From Mycobacteroides chelonae (lineage in GTDB: Bacteria > Actinomycetota > Actinomycetes > Mycobacteriales > Mycobacteriaceae): a DNA stretch of 64,000 bases. Shown piece after piece: positions 17,111 through 26,248 of this stretch. The translations under genes and the position numbers were made by a program. The stretch is from positions 1,426,001-1,490,000 of the forward strand of contig NZ_CP050145.1 of assembly GCF_016767715.1 (NCBI RefSeq), in the 5' to 3' direction. Within the stretch, counting starts at the first letter, position 1. The number at the start of each line of letters is the position of its first letter. The notes beneath the pieces were generated by a model. That model was given only the letters and a program-made list of their open reading frames with translations, searched no databases and was not told the origin of the DNA.

Positions 17111-18357
17111 TGTCGATGTACACAGCTGAATCGCAGCAGAGCGGCGCCGCAGGCAGGATCCGTGCCAAGTCCCGAGAGTTTCGCGTCGCGGCAGTTGGCC
17201 TGCTCCTGGCCTCGATGATTGGACCCGCGCAGCTGTATTGCATCCAGGGAATTCTGCCGCAGGTCGCGGAGGGTCTACAGATCTCTGCGGGCGACAGCCA
17301 ACTCATTTTCCTGGTGGCATTTGCCGGTTTTGCGCTGGGATTGATCCCCATCAGCCTGTTGTCCGAACGCTATGGCAGGCGGAGCATACTGCTGGCGTCG
17401 TCAACACTTGGAACGTTGATTTACCTGCTTCTGGTGTTCTGCGACAACCTCACTGAAATCGTCTTGTTGAGAGGACTTCAGGGAGTCTTGCTGGCCGGTG
17501 TTTCTGCCATTGTGATGGCATACATAGGGGAAGAGTTCGAACCCCAGGCAGTTACCCCTGCGATGGGGATATACGCGGCAGGAAACGCCCTCGGGTCACT
17601 CTTGGGCCAAATGTTGCCGGCCTGGATTGTTGGGGGCACGGGTTCATGGCGGTTGGCACTCGGTGTGCTGGCCGTGCTACTGCTTGGAGTAATTGTTGTT
17701 TCCGCTATCACACTGCCGCGCTCGAACTTCTTCATATCCAGCGATATCTCGTACGCCATGGAAGCCAGGCTCTTCCTCTCGCACCTTTCGAACCGTCGGT
17801 TGCTCGTAATATATCTGCTGATATTTTGCTTCATGGGGGCGATTATTTCGATATTCAATGCCTTGCCCTTCAGGGTCGAATCGCCACCATTCAATATATC
17901 GCCGAGTATGTACGGCACATTCTTTCTGGTTATTCTGGTGGGCGTTTTCACCGCGAAGACCTCGGGTACCGTAGCCGCGAGGATCGGAATCAGGAACACG
18001 CTACTTCTGGCTGTTGTCTTGATGCTGGCCGGAGTAGCGCTGCTAGCCGTTCCCGTGGTGTGGATCATTGTGCTTGGCGCAGCGCTTGTCACCGGGGGAG
18101 GGTTTGCGGGGTACACGTGTCTCACGAGCCTGTCGGCGACGATCGCGCATAAAGGTAGGGCGCAGGCGTCCTCGCTCTTTCTCGCGTCGAGCTTCAGTGG
18201 GAGCGCCGTGTTCGGGCTCGTCGGTAGCCGCGTGCTCACGGATGCGGGATGGGCTGGTCTGTTGATATACATCAGCGGATTGATGGGCCTCGGTTTCTTG
18301 CTGGCGCTCACTGTCCGCGACGCACCACCCGCCGATGCCGAAGGTAGGAAATCGTGA
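17107..18357 (+). CDS. MFS exporter of the cluster
   Basis: 416 residues with about 12 hydrophobic segments. The N-terminal loop SERYGRRSILL between helices 2 and 3 is the MFS A-motif, and RGLQGVLLAGVSAIVMAY is typical of drug/H+ antiporters (arabinose-exporter/YnfM-like). Start ATG 17107 overlaps the mmpL stop (ATGA), so it is translationally coupled to the MmpL. It may export an intermediate or provide self-resistance; the substrate is unknown. Its stop overlaps the start of the esterase gene (GTGA). Confidence 0.85.
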   Translation: MMSMYTAESQQSGAAGRIRAKSREFRVAAVGLLLASMIGPAQLYCIQGILPQVAEGLQISAGDSQLIFLVAFAGFALGLIPISLLSERYGRRSILLASSTLGTLIYLLLVFCDNLTEIVLLRGLQGVLLAGVSAIVMAYIGEEFEPQAVTPAMGIYAAGNALGSLLGQMLPAWIVGGTGSWRLALGVLAVLLLGVIVVSAITLPRSNFFISSDISYAMEARLFLSHLSNRRLLVIYLLIFCFMGAIISIFNALPFRVESPPFNISPSMYGTFFLVILVGVFTAKTSGTVAARIGIRNTLLLAVVLMLAGVALLAVPVVWIIVLGAALVTGGGFAGYTCLTSLSATIAHKGRAQASSLFLASSFSGSAVFGLVGSRVLTDAGWAGLLIYISGLMGLGFLLALTVRDAPPADAEGRKS

Positions 18358-19304
18358 TCAGGCCCATTGATGCTGTCTTGAAGTCTGTCCTCGATGCGAG
18401 CCCGGCGGTGCATCTTGATCGGCCGGCGGATTTGTCTCTGGCACGTGAGTCCCGCCGACATGCTGTCCGCGGTGAGGCGCCGTCGACCCCGGTTGGCCGT
18501 GTGAAGGACATCGTGATTCCGGCGACCGACGCACCCCCCATCGCGGCGCGCGTCTACTGGCCGCTGGGTTTCGAAGACGCCGGAGAGCTCCCACTTGCCG
18601 TCTACTACCACGGCGGCGGTTTTGCGCTGGGCAGCATCGATACTCACGACTGGGTGGCACGTTCGATATGCGCACATATCGAAGCGGTGGTGGTCTCCGT
18701 GGATTACCGCCTCGCGCCCGAAAATCCCTACCCTGCCGCTGTCGACGATGCATTCGTCGCACTCACTTGGGCGGCGGAGCATGCCACGGAATTGGGCGCG
18801 GACCCAGCCAGAATCGCGGTAGCCGGCGATTCTGCCGGGGGTAACCTCGCCACCGTAGCCGCCCAGCTGGCCAAAAGCCGCGGTGGTCCACATCTGAAGT
18901 TTCAACTGCTCTGGTACCCGGGCACCACCAGCGATCTCTCCTTGCCGTCGGTCATCGAGAATGCCGCCGGCCCGGTTCTCTCCCGCGACATGATGAGGAT
19001 CTTCGGCCAGGCATATCTCGGTGAATTATCCGAAACCGCTGACCCGACAGCACTACCGTTCACCGTTGCGCCGGTCAACGGGGACCTCGAGGGTCTGCCC
19101 CCGGTGTACATCGCCACCGCGCAACACGACCCGCTTCGAGACGACGGCCGGATCTACGCGGCACTTCTCGCGGACGCGGGGGTAGCGGTCCAGCTCCGCA
19201 ACGCGGACGCCCTGGTCCATGGCTATCTTGATTTCGCCAGGATTGTCCCGGCAGCGAAAGAGGAGTTCTTACTTTCCCTGGACGCCTGCAAGGCCGTGTT
19301 GTAG
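18354..19304 (+). CDS. HSL-family alpha/beta hydrolase (esterase/lipase)
   Basis: 316 residues. HGGGFALG forms the oxyanion hole, GDSAGG contains the nucleophile Ser160, DPLRDDG has the likely Asp and VHGYLDF the likely His. YRLAPENPYPAAVDD is the hormone-sensitive-lipase family signature (Lip proteins of mycobacteria). It hydrolyses short or medium acyl esters in vitro as a family; in this block it could trim, remodel or recycle the acylated product. The GTG start overlaps the MFS stop, making it the last gene of the co-directional run that begins at the ACP. Confidence 0.88.
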   Translation: MIRPIDAVLKSVLDASPAVHLDRPADLSLARESRRHAVRGEAPSTPVGRVKDIVIPATDAPPIAARVYWPLGFEDAGELPLAVYYHGGGFALGSIDTHDWVARSICAHIEAVVVSVDYRLAPENPYPAAVDDAFVALTWAAEHATELGADPARIAVAGDSAGGNLATVAAQLAKSRGGPHLKFQLLWYPGTTSDLSLPSVIENAAGPVLSRDMMRIFGQAYLGELSETADPTALPFTVAPVNGDLEGLPPVYIATAQHDPLRDDGRIYAALLADAGVAVQLRNADALVHGYLDFARIVPAAKEEFLLSLDACKAVL

Positions 19305-19527
19305 GCGTCTGCTTGCCCGGAAGCCCGGCCTTGAGGTCCCCCCACCGACCAGAGTTGGGCAAGGCCATCACTGGTGCGTATGAGCGAACGGACGCGCTCT
19401 ATTCTCCTTTGCTGTAAGGCTTTTAGAATGCGTATCTTGGTCCGACGTTCAGTTCCCTACGGGGCAAACAATTTTCGTGGGTGCGCGGCGGGCGATAGTC
19501 CTTTGCCCACTCGTGGAATCGTCCTCG
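19305..19527. other. Intergenic stretch closing the cluster
   Basis: No gene is visible. A weak inverted repeat GACGCC (19281-19286) with GGCGTC (19304-19309) straddles the esterase stop and lacks a T-tract, so it is not a convincing terminator. The AT-rich part around 19395-19470 is a plausible site for the promoter of the mechanosensitive channel gene. Confidence 0.4.
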
Positions 19528-20562
19528 ATGGGTACCCTCGGGGTGGTGTCAGACCTAGCAATCCAATTGTCCGAGTCCGGCCGGGATTGGCTGATCCACA
19601 AGCCGGTCGACATCGCGATCTACATCGTTTTGGCGCTGGTGGTGCGATACGTGTTTCACCGCGCAATCGATCGGCTGGTCCAGGGGGCGAAACGGACAGA
19701 TCAGGCGGAGAGCCGCCGGCGGTGGTCGCTTTTCACGCGCCGCGCGTCGGAGGCGGCCGAAAACGAGGCTCTTGACGAGGCCGAGCGACGGCCCTCGACC
19801 GTGCGCACCCTGCGCGGACGTGCTCAGGACCCGGCCCGTGACGCACGAAGGCGTAGACGCCGGGCGCAGCGCGCGCAGACCTTGGGTTCCGTTCTCAAAT
19901 CAGCAGTCTCGTTTCTGGTGCTCGTCTGGGTGATCCTGCAGTCGCTCGCGATCCTGGGGGTGAACGTGGCTCCCTTCATCGCATCCGCGGGAATCGTCGG
20001 CGTCGCACTCGGTTTTGGCGCGCAAAACCTGGTGCGAGACTTCATCACCGGAATATTCATGCTGTTCGAGGACCAGTACGGCGTCGGCGACGTGGTGGAC
20101 GTCGGTGATGCGGTGGGCACCGTTGAAAGTGTTGGTCTGCGCATCACCACGGTGCGTGACCTGCACGGCACCCTCTGGTATGTGCGCAACGGGGCGATCG
20201 CCCGCGTAGGAAATTTCAGTCAGGACTATGCGGTGGCCTTCCTGCAGGTGCCCGTGTCCTACAGCGCCGATGTCGACCTGGCCTGCAAGGTGGCGCTCGA
20301 GGCCGCCGAGCGGGCAGTCGCCGACGATGCGTTGCGGCAGGACGTGCTCGGAGCTCCGGAGATGCAGGGTGTCGATGGAATCACCACCGACGCGATCAGT
20401 CTGCGATTGACGGTGGCCGTCCGGGCTAATGCGCAGTGGGCGGTGGAGCGCGAGTTGCGGCGTCGGATTCTCGTCGCGTTCGACGAGAACGGTATCCGTC
20501 CGCTCTATCTCGATGGATTACTGCGCGCGGATGCCGAGATCCTGGAGAAAGTGGACCGCTGA
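19528..20562 (+). CDS. Small-conductance mechanosensitive channel, MscS family
   Basis: 344 residues from ATG 19528; GTGs at 19543/19546 in the same frame are equally plausible starts and no SD decides. There are N-terminal membrane helices, then a long basic linker rich in Arg (residues ~60-125), then the conserved MscS core. Pore helix IVGVALGFGAQNLVRDFITG is followed by the beta domain with VGDVVDVGDAVGTVESVGLR. It releases solutes on osmotic downshock. The charged linker between TM1 and the pore is longer than in E. coli MscS, as in other actinobacterial homologues. Confidence 0.88.
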   Translation: MGTLGVVSDLAIQLSESGRDWLIHKPVDIAIYIVLALVVRYVFHRAIDRLVQGAKRTDQAESRRRWSLFTRRASEAAENEALDEAERRPSTVRTLRGRAQDPARDARRRRRRAQRAQTLGSVLKSAVSFLVLVWVILQSLAILGVNVAPFIASAGIVGVALGFGAQNLVRDFITGIFMLFEDQYGVGDVVDVGDAVGTVESVGLRITTVRDLHGTLWYVRNGAIARVGNFSQDYAVAFLQVPVSYSADVDLACKVALEAAERAVADDALRQDVLGAPEMQGVDGITTDAISLRLTVAVRANAQWAVERELRRRILVAFDENGIRPLYLDGLLRADAEILEKVDR

Positions 20563-20591
20563 CCGCCGCCGATGCGCAGTACGCTGGTGAT

Positions 20592-20798
20592 ATGGCTGGT
20601 AAGGAAATCGACAAGCAGCGGGCAAACGCCGCGCTGGCGGTGATCCGTCAGCACCCAGGTATGGCGCTGTTCTTGGCCGCCCCGGTGCTGGCCGTCCTCG
20701 GCGCCGTGTGGTGGATCGCTGGTCTCGGATGGGCGCTGGTCCTCGCGGTGGTCATCCTGCTCGCGGGTGGTGCCGCGATTGTCATGCGCCGCGGTTGA
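20592..20798 (+). CDS. Small two-helix membrane protein
   Basis: 68 residues from ATG 20592, starting MAGKEIDKQRANAALAVIRQ and followed by two hydrophobic stretches (about residues 24-42 and 45-62), ending in MRRG. It is probably an inner-membrane protein. I recognise no domain. It lies 29 bases after the MscS gene in the same direction and may be co-transcribed. Confidence 0.6.
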   Translation: MAGKEIDKQRANAALAVIRQHPGMALFLAAPVLAVLGAVWWIAGLGWALVLAVVILLAGGAAIVMRRG

Positions 20799-20808
20799 CG
20801 TAGCGTCC

Positions 20809-20840
20809 GCGTTCGCTCGTTGTTCGCTGTAGGCGAACGC
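20809..20840 (+). terminator. Hairpin after the small membrane protein gene
   Basis: GCGTTCGC (20809-20816) pairs with GCGAACGC (20833-20840) across a 16-base loop. There is no T-run, so it may be a Rho-independent-like mycobacterial terminator or a regulatory structure ahead of the next gene. Confidence 0.4.
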
Positions 20841-20847
20841 CGCGAAG

Positions 20848-20875
20848 TTTGTAAGCATGTAATTTTGTAATCATG
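20848..20875 (+). repeat. Tandem-like direct repeat covering a start codon
   Basis: TTTGTAAGCATG (20848-20859) and TTTGTAATCATG (20864-20875) differ at one base and sit 16 bases apart. The second copy ends in the ATG of the next gene. Confidence 0.55.
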
Positions 20876-21397
20876 AAACGAGATCAACAATCCGACGCCT
20901 CCGACGCCGCGGATTGGTTCGCCGGGCGCCTGCCCGACGGCTGGTTCAGTGGCGATCCTGAAGTCGTTGTCGACCGCGAAGAGATCACCGTCATCGGCCG
21001 ACTGCCCGCCGAGGAGAGTGCCAAGGAAAGTGAGGCGCGCGCAGCAGGCCGCGCCTCTCGCTTCCGGGAAGAGACCCGCTCTCACCGAATGCGCATCGCC
21101 GACGAGGCGCAGGCCCGGTATGGGCGCAAGGTCTCCTGGGGTGTCGACGTGGGCACCGCCGAGGAGTCCGAGCGGATCCTGTTCACGCACATCGCGGTCC
21201 CGGTGATGACTCGTCTGCGCCAGCCCGAGCGCCAGGTGCTCGACACCCTGGTCGAAGCGGGAGTCGCCCGCTCCCGCGCCGACGCGCTGGCATGGGCGGT
21301 GCGGCTGGTCGGTGAACACGCCGAGGAATGGCTGGACAAGCTACGGGGGGCCATGACAGAGGTTCGGGATCTGCGAACGCAAGGCCCGCAGCTCTAG
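20873..21397 (+). CDS. Conserved actinobacterial protein of unknown function
   Basis: 174 residues, charged and soluble, no signal peptide or membrane segment. The middle (residues ~55-85) is Arg/Glu-rich. The C-terminal part [20 protein letters not shown] followed by a coiled Glu/Lys stretch resembles a ribbon-helix-helix or antitoxin-like dimerisation end, but I cannot assign a family. Its stop and the stop of the convergent ABC gene share the palindromic CTAG at 21394-21397. The gene position, before the ABC exporter pair, is conserved context rather than functional evidence. Confidence 0.7.
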   Translation: MKRDQQSDASDAADWFAGRLPDGWFSGDPEVVVDREEITVIGRLPAEESAKESEARAAGRASRFREETRSHRMRIADEAQARYGRKVSWGVDVGTAEESERILFTHIAVPVMTRLRQPERQVLDTLVEAGVARSRADALAWAVRLVGEHAEEWLDKLRGAMTEVRDLRTQGPQL

Positions 21398-23289
21398 GCC
21401 TGCGTCATCGCGAAGTAGGGACCGCGGCGCGCCAACAGCTCGGTATGGGTGCCACTCTCGACCACACTGCCGCCGTCCATCACGACAATGCGATCCGCAT
21501 CACGAATGGTGGAAAGCCTATGGGCGATAATGAAACTCGTCCGATCCCGACGTAGCTCGGCCATGGCCCGCTGAATCAGTAGTTCGGTTCGGGTGTCCAC
21601 CGAACTCGTCGCCTCATCGAGTATCAGCAGCTGCGGGCGTGCCAGGAAGGCCCGGGCTATGGTGATCAACTGCTTCTCGCCGGCGCTGATGTTCTCGCCG
21701 TCGTCGGCGATCCTGGTGTCGTATCCGTCGGGGAGTGTCTGCACGAATCGGTCCACGTACGCCGCGCGTGCCGCCTCGCGAACCTCGTCGTCGGACGCCC
21801 CGGGCCGCCCATAGGCAATGTTCTCGGCGATGGTGCCTGCGAAGAGCCAAGTGTCTTGCAGCACCATCCCCATCAGTGATCGCAGATCGTGGCGACTCAC
21901 CGTTGAGATATCAATGCCGTCAAGCAGTATCCGCCCGGACTCGAGGTCGTAGAAGCGCATCACCAGGTTCACCAGGGTGGTCTTTCCTGCCCCGGTCGGC
22001 CCGACGATCGCCACCGTCTGCCCAGGTTCGACGCGCAGCGACAGCCCATCGATCACCCGGGTTTCGGGGGAGTAGCCAAAACTGATGTCCTCGAACTCGA
22101 CACCCGGTGACCCGGCGGGAATAGCGGCGGGATGTGCCGGGTCCGGAGTCTCCTCGTCGGCATCGAGCAACTCGAAAACCCTTTCGGCGCTGGCGAGTCC
22201 GGACTGCAGGGTGTTGTACATCGCGGCCACCTGCGTCAACGGTTGGTTGAACTGCCGTACGTACTGCGTAAACGCCTGGATGCTGCCCAGTGTCAGATCA
22301 CCCGAGGCCACCTTGAGGCCGCCCACCACCGCCACCGCCACATAGCTCAGGTTCCCTACGAACGCCGTAGCGGGAGACACCAGGCCCGAGAAGAACTGTG
22401 CGCCAAAGGCGCTGTTGTACACCTTGGCGTTCCGATCCGCGAAGATCGCCTCTGCGTCCGTGCGGTGTCCATATGTTTTGACGATGGTGAAACCGCTGTA
22501 CGTCTCTTCGATATGCGCGTTCAGTTTCCCGGTGTTAGACCATTGCGCGACGAACAGCCGTTGCGAGCGACGGGCGATGGCCCGCGTCACCCACAGCGAC
22601 AGGGGCACCGTCACGAGGGTGATCACGGCCAGTAGCGGCGAAATGCTGAGCATCATGACAAGCACGGCGACTAGGGTGAGCATCGAACTCAGCAGTTGGT
22701 TGATGCTCATCTGAAGAGACGTCTGGATGTTGTCGATATCATTGGTCACGCGGCTGAGAATCTCCCCGCGCTGGCGGGAATCGAAGTACGACAACGGAAG
22801 CCGATGTAGTTTGTCTTCCACATCGGCCCGCAATGCCACGACCGTGCGCTGCACGGTGACGTTCAGAAGCCGGGCCTGAACCCACGCCAACAACCCAGCC
22901 GCCAGGTATAGGCCCAGTGCCAGTGCCAACGTCATCCCCACGGCATGAAAGTCGACACCCACTCCTGGGGTGACGTTCATGCCGGAAAGCATCTGTGCGA
23001 ATTGGCCGTCCCCGCGTGCCCGTGCCGCCTCGATGGCTTGTTCCTTGTTGAGTCCGGCGGGCAACTCTCGCCCAACCACCCCGTTGAACAACAGGTCGGT
23101 GGCGTGGCCCAGGATTCGGGGCCCGATCACCCCGATCGTGATACCGGTCATCGACAGGATGATCACCACCGCGGTCAGAAGACGTTGCGGAGCAAGACGC
23201 CTCACCATCCGCACTCCGGTGCCACGGAAGTCCCGGGAACGCTCTACCAGCCCTTGCTGCACCCCTCGAAAACCGATCCCCTGAGTCAT
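21394..23289 (-). CDS. ABC exporter subunit with canonical Walker B (Rv1272c-like)
   Basis: 631 residues: about six membrane helices then an ABC ATPase domain. Walker A is GPTGAGKTT, Walker [13 protein letters not shown] with the catalytic Glu, but the signature is ISAGEKQ rather than LSGGQ. Together with the overlapping upstream gene this forms a heterodimeric type IV exporter in which one ATP site is degenerate. The N-terminal membrane half has a large insertion (about residues 75-110, [20 protein letters not shown]) between helices 1 and 2, as in TM288-type subunits. The start overlaps the partner's stop (ATGA). The exported compound is unknown; lipid or drug export is typical for the family. 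Confidence 0.9.
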   Translation of the reverse strand: MTQGIGFRGVQQGLVERSRDFRGTGVRMVRRLAPQRLLTAVVIILSMTGITIGVIGPRILGHATDLLFNGVVGRELPAGLNKEQAIEAARARGDGQFAQMLSGMNVTPGVGVDFHAVGMTLALALGLYLAAGLLAWVQARLLNVTVQRTVVALRADVEDKLHRLPLSYFDSRQRGEILSRVTNDIDNIQTSLQMSINQLLSSMLTLVAVLVMMLSISPLLAVITLVTVPLSLWVTRAIARRSQRLFVAQWSNTGKLNAHIEETYSGFTIVKTYGHRTDAEAIFADRNAKVYNSAFGAQFFSGLVSPATAFVGNLSYVAVAVVGGLKVASGDLTLGSIQAFTQYVRQFNQPLTQVAAMYNTLQSGLASAERVFELLDADEETPDPAHPAAIPAGSPGVEFEDISFGYSPETRVIDGLSLRVEPGQTVAIVGPTGAGKTTLVNLVMRFYDLESGRILLDGIDISTVSRHDLRSLMGMVLQDTWLFAGTIAENIAYGRPGASDDEVREAARAAYVDRFVQTLPDGYDTRIADDGENISAGEKQLITIARAFLARPQLLILDEATSSVDTRTELLIQRAMAELRRDRTSFIIAHRLSTIRDADRIVVMDGGSVVESGTHTELLARRGPYFAMTQA

Positions 23290-25025
23290 ACCAGTGACAC
23301 CGCCTGCGAATCGCAGATCTCCCGGTACATCCCGCAGCAGTCCACCAGCTCGGCATGGGTGCCCACCGCGGCCACTCGACCATTGTCGAGCACCACGATC
23401 TGGTCGGCATCGATTACCGTCGAGATCCGTTGAGCCACCACGATCACGGTGGACTGTGCGGCGACCGCGCGCAGCGCCTCCCGTAACCGGGCATCGGTAC
23501 GTACATCCAGCGCGGAGAACGCGTCATCGAACAGGTAGATGCCCGGACGGCGAATCACCGCGCGCGCAATGGCTATGCGCTGACGCTGCCCGCCGGAAAA
23601 ATTGATGCCGCCCTGTGACACCGGCATGTGCAACCCCGCAGGATGCGCTTGGACGAAATCCGCCGCCTGCGCTACCTGTAACGCCTCCCACATCTCGTTC
23701 TCGGTAGCGTCGGACTTGCCGTAGCGCAGGTTGCTTTCCACCGTTCCGGAGAACAGGTACCCGCGTTGCGGAACCAACCCCATGAGTGTCCAAAGGTTCT
23801 CAGGGTCATATCGCCGGACATCGTTACCGCCCACGCGTACCGAACCCGCGGTCACGTCGTGCAAGCGGGGGATCAGTGACAACAACGTGCTCTTGCCGCA
23901 GCCCGTCGCACCGACCACCGCGGTGACCGTTCCGGGTTGTGCCGTGAATGAAACTCCTTCTAATACCGCACGTTCGGCACCTGGATAGCGGAAGCCGGCA
24001 TCGGTGAACTCAACGGTCGGATCCGATGCGTCCGCGGAAAGCGGATCGGGCGGGGCGGTAATCGATCCCACTGTCTCGAATACCTCGGTGATCCGTTCGG
24101 CGCACGCCGAGGCTCGCGGCACCATGACGGCCAACATGGTGAGCATCATCATCGACATGAGGATCTGCAAGAAGTAGGACAAGAAGGCCACCAGCGAGCC
24201 CACCTGCATCTGTCCCTGGTCGATACGCAGCCCGCCGAACCAGATCAGCGCGACGCTGGAGGTGTTGATGACCAGTGAAGTGGTGGGCAGCATCAGGGCC
24301 TGCCATCGGCCGGCGGCAAGTGCCGCTTCGGACACCTCGGCGACGGCCGCACCAAACCGCTTGCGTTCCAGAGTTTCCCGGGTAAATGCGCGAATGACAC
24401 GAATGCCGGACAACTGTTCCCGCATGACCCGGTTGATGCCATCGATGAGCCGTTGCATGCGGCGGAAGATCGGCAACATCGACCGCACGATGTACCAATT
24501 GACCAGGCCGAGCGCAGGCATGCTCACGATGAGCAGCCAGGACAACCCCGCATCCTGGTGGATCGCCATCGCGATCCCGCCTATGCACATGATCGGTGCC
24601 GTCACCAGCATGGTGCAGGTGATCTGGACCAGTACCTGCAGCTGCTGAACGTCGTTGGTGGTGCGCGTCAACAAGGTCGACGCGCCGAATCGAGACGACT
24701 CTTCGGCGGAGAACCCGGTGATGTGGTGGAACAGCGCCGACCGCATGTCGCGGCCGAAGCCCATGCCGGTCCGGGAACCGAAGTAGACCGCGCCGATCGA
24801 GCAGGCGATCTGTACCAGCGTCACCGCCAGCATCACCATGCCGAGTCGCATGATCGTGCGCGTATCGCCCTGCGCGACTCCGTCGTCGATGATCGCCGCG
24901 TTGACTGTCGGCAGATATAGCGCGGCCAGGGTGCTGATGATCTGCAGCATGACGACCACCGCGACCAGACTGCGGTAGGGACGGACATAACGTCGCAGGA
25001 GGGCCCGCAACTGACCCTGAGGCAT
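23286..25025 (-). CDS. ABC exporter subunit with degenerate Walker B (Rv1273c-like)
   Basis: 579 residues from the ATG at 25025 ([17 protein letters not shown]); an in-frame start 11 codons upstream is less likely. Six membrane helices, then Walker [10 protein letters not shown], a canonical signature FSGGQRQR, and Walker [13 protein letters not shown] with Asp replacing the catalytic Glu. The pattern is complementary to the partner: the functional ATP site pairs this subunit's signature with the partner's Glu, while the other site is non-hydrolytic. It is transcribed first and overlaps the partner by four bases. In position and type it matches Rv1273c. Confidence 0.9.
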   Translation of the reverse strand: MPQGQLRALLRRYVRPYRSLVAVVVMLQIISTLAALYLPTVNAAIIDDGVAQGDTRTIMRLGMVMLAVTLVQIACSIGAVYFGSRTGMGFGRDMRSALFHHITGFSAEESSRFGASTLLTRTTNDVQQLQVLVQITCTMLVTAPIMCIGGIAMAIHQDAGLSWLLIVSMPALGLVNWYIVRSMLPIFRRMQRLIDGINRVMREQLSGIRVIRAFTRETLERKRFGAAVAEVSEAALAAGRWQALMLPTTSLVINTSSVALIWFGGLRIDQGQMQVGSLVAFLSYFLQILMSMMMLTMLAVMVPRASACAERITEVFETVGSITAPPDPLSADASDPTVEFTDAGFRYPGAERAVLEGVSFTAQPGTVTAVVGATGCGKSTLLSLIPRLHDVTAGSVRVGGNDVRRYDPENLWTLMGLVPQRGYLFSGTVESNLRYGKSDATENEMWEALQVAQAADFVQAHPAGLHMPVSQGGINFSGGQRQRIAIARAVIRRPGIYLFDDAFSALDVRTDARLREALRAVAAQSTVIVVAQRISTVIDADQIVVLDNGRVAAVGTHAELVDCCGMYREICDSQAVSLV

Positions 25026-25106
25026 GGGCACCACTGTCGCACACGACTCCCGCAACAAACCCGCAGCTCAGTGGTTGGCGCGGGTTTGTGCCGCTACAGT
25101 GCACAT

Positions 25107-25694
25107 GTGAGGTTGGGCTTGGATTCGCGCAACGTGTGGAGCAAGTGTGCTGTCGCCGTGGTGATGGTGGCGCTTGTGGTGGCCGGTTGTTCGGGCGGTG
25201 ATAAGTCTGATCAACCCGATGGCAATGAGCCGAACGCGACAGCGCCGGCGCAGACCAAGTCCAAGGGCGTCGAGGGTCCGATGTTCTCGGAATGCGGCGG
25301 TGTCAGCGATCAGGCGATGATGCAGCTGACCAAGGTCGTGGGTTTGGTGGGCACCGCCAAGAATTCGGTCGGATGTGTCTGGCTGCGCGGGGGAAGCATC
25401 GTGGGACCGCACTTCTCCTTCAACTGGTACCGAGGCAGCCCCATCGGTCGTGAACGGGCGACGGAGGAGCGGACACGCCCCAGCGTCGAGGACATCGAGA
25501 TCGCCGGATACAAGGGGTTCATCGCCACCAACGGCTACCCGGGCACCGTGACCACACTGTGCGAGATCGGCATGGACTTCGGAAACGATTTCATCGAATG
25601 GTCTATCAACTTCGAGCTCGGATCCGGCGCTCCCGACTCCTGCGACGTGGCCAAGCAGCTGACCGAGACGTCGATCAAGGCGGCCAAGAAATGA
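25107..25694 (+). CDS. lprB: DUF3558 lipoprotein (LprB-like)
   Basis: 195 residues from GTG 25107. A hydrophobic signal ends in the lipobox VVAGC, so the mature protein should be lipid-anchored outside the membrane. The mature part starts with a low-complexity linker, then has the DUF3558 pattern with conserved cysteines (SECGGV, VGCVW, CEIGMD, DSCDVA) and the segment WYRGSPIGRERATEERTR. Function is unknown. The symbol comes from position and family (Rv1274). The stop overlaps the next gene (ATGA). It is divergent from the ABC exporter genes across an 81-base gap. Confidence 0.82.
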   Translation: MRLGLDSRNVWSKCAVAVVMVALVVAGCSGGDKSDQPDGNEPNATAPAQTKSKGVEGPMFSECGGVSDQAMMQLTKVVGLVGTAKNSVGCVWLRGGSIVGPHFSFNWYRGSPIGRERATEERTRPSVEDIEIAGYKGFIATNGYPGTVTTLCEIGMDFGNDFIEWSINFELGSGAPDSCDVAKQLTETSIKAAKK

Positions 25695-26248
25695 CCCATC
25701 GGAAAACGAAGTCCCTGTTCGCGGCGGCGTGCGTCGCGCTGGTCGCATTCGCGTCCGCAGGCTGTGGCGGCACCGTCGACGGAGAAGCGGTCATGCCCGG
25801 CCGCGGCGATCTGGGTGACGGCACGCCCGCCGAGCAGAAGTACCCCAACCTGCTCAAGGAATGCGACGTCCTCACCACCGACGTTCTGGCCAAGGCCGTC
25901 GACGCGGATCCGAGGGACATTCAGAGCACGTTTGTGGGCGCATTGTGCCGGTGGCAGGCGATGAGTAAGAGCGGTGGCCTCGTCGACATCACCCGCTTCT
26001 GGTTCGAGACGGGCAGTCTCGAAGCGGAGAAGGCCACAGCGAACAGTCTGAAATACAACGTCCAGGAACGGGCGATTCAGGGAATCCCGTCGATCGTGAT
26101 GAAGCCACCGGACCAGCCGGGCGCCTGTGGAGTTGCCAGCGACGCAGCAGGTGTTGTTGGATGGTGGGTCAACCCGCAGGGCCAAGGCGGAGACTCATGC
26201 ACGCAGGCAATAAAATTGATGGAGATGACGCTGTCAGTGAACATCTGA
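25691..26248 (+). CDS. lprC: DUF3558 lipoprotein (LprC-like)
   Basis: 185 residues from ATG 25691, coupled to the preceding gene. The signal peptide ends at lipobox ASAGC, and the mature part has the DUF3558 cysteines (KECDVL, ALCRWQ, GACGVA, DSCTQA). It lacks the WYRGSPIGRER stretch of its two neighbours, so it is the odd member of the trio. It corresponds to Rv1275 in position. Function is unknown; being in one operon suggests the three act together at the cell surface. Confidence 0.82.
   Translation: MTHRKTKSLFAAACVALVAFASAGCGGTVDGEAVMPGRGDLGDGTPAEQKYPNLLKECDVLTTDVLAKAVDADPRDIQSTFVGALCRWQAMSKSGGLVDITRFWFETGSLEAEKATANSLKYNVQERAIQGIPSIVMKPPDQPGACGVASDAAGVVGWWVNPQGQGGDSCTQAIKLMEMTLSVNI

Noticed and set aside
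17478..18905. A 475-residue frame antisense to the MFS and esterase genes
   Set aside because: The sense genes have clear motifs and overlap-coupled starts; the antisense frame has none.
19281..19309. GACGCC/GGCGTC inverted repeat as terminator of the lipid cluster
   Set aside because: Only six base pairs, 17-base loop and no T-tract, straddling the stop codon.
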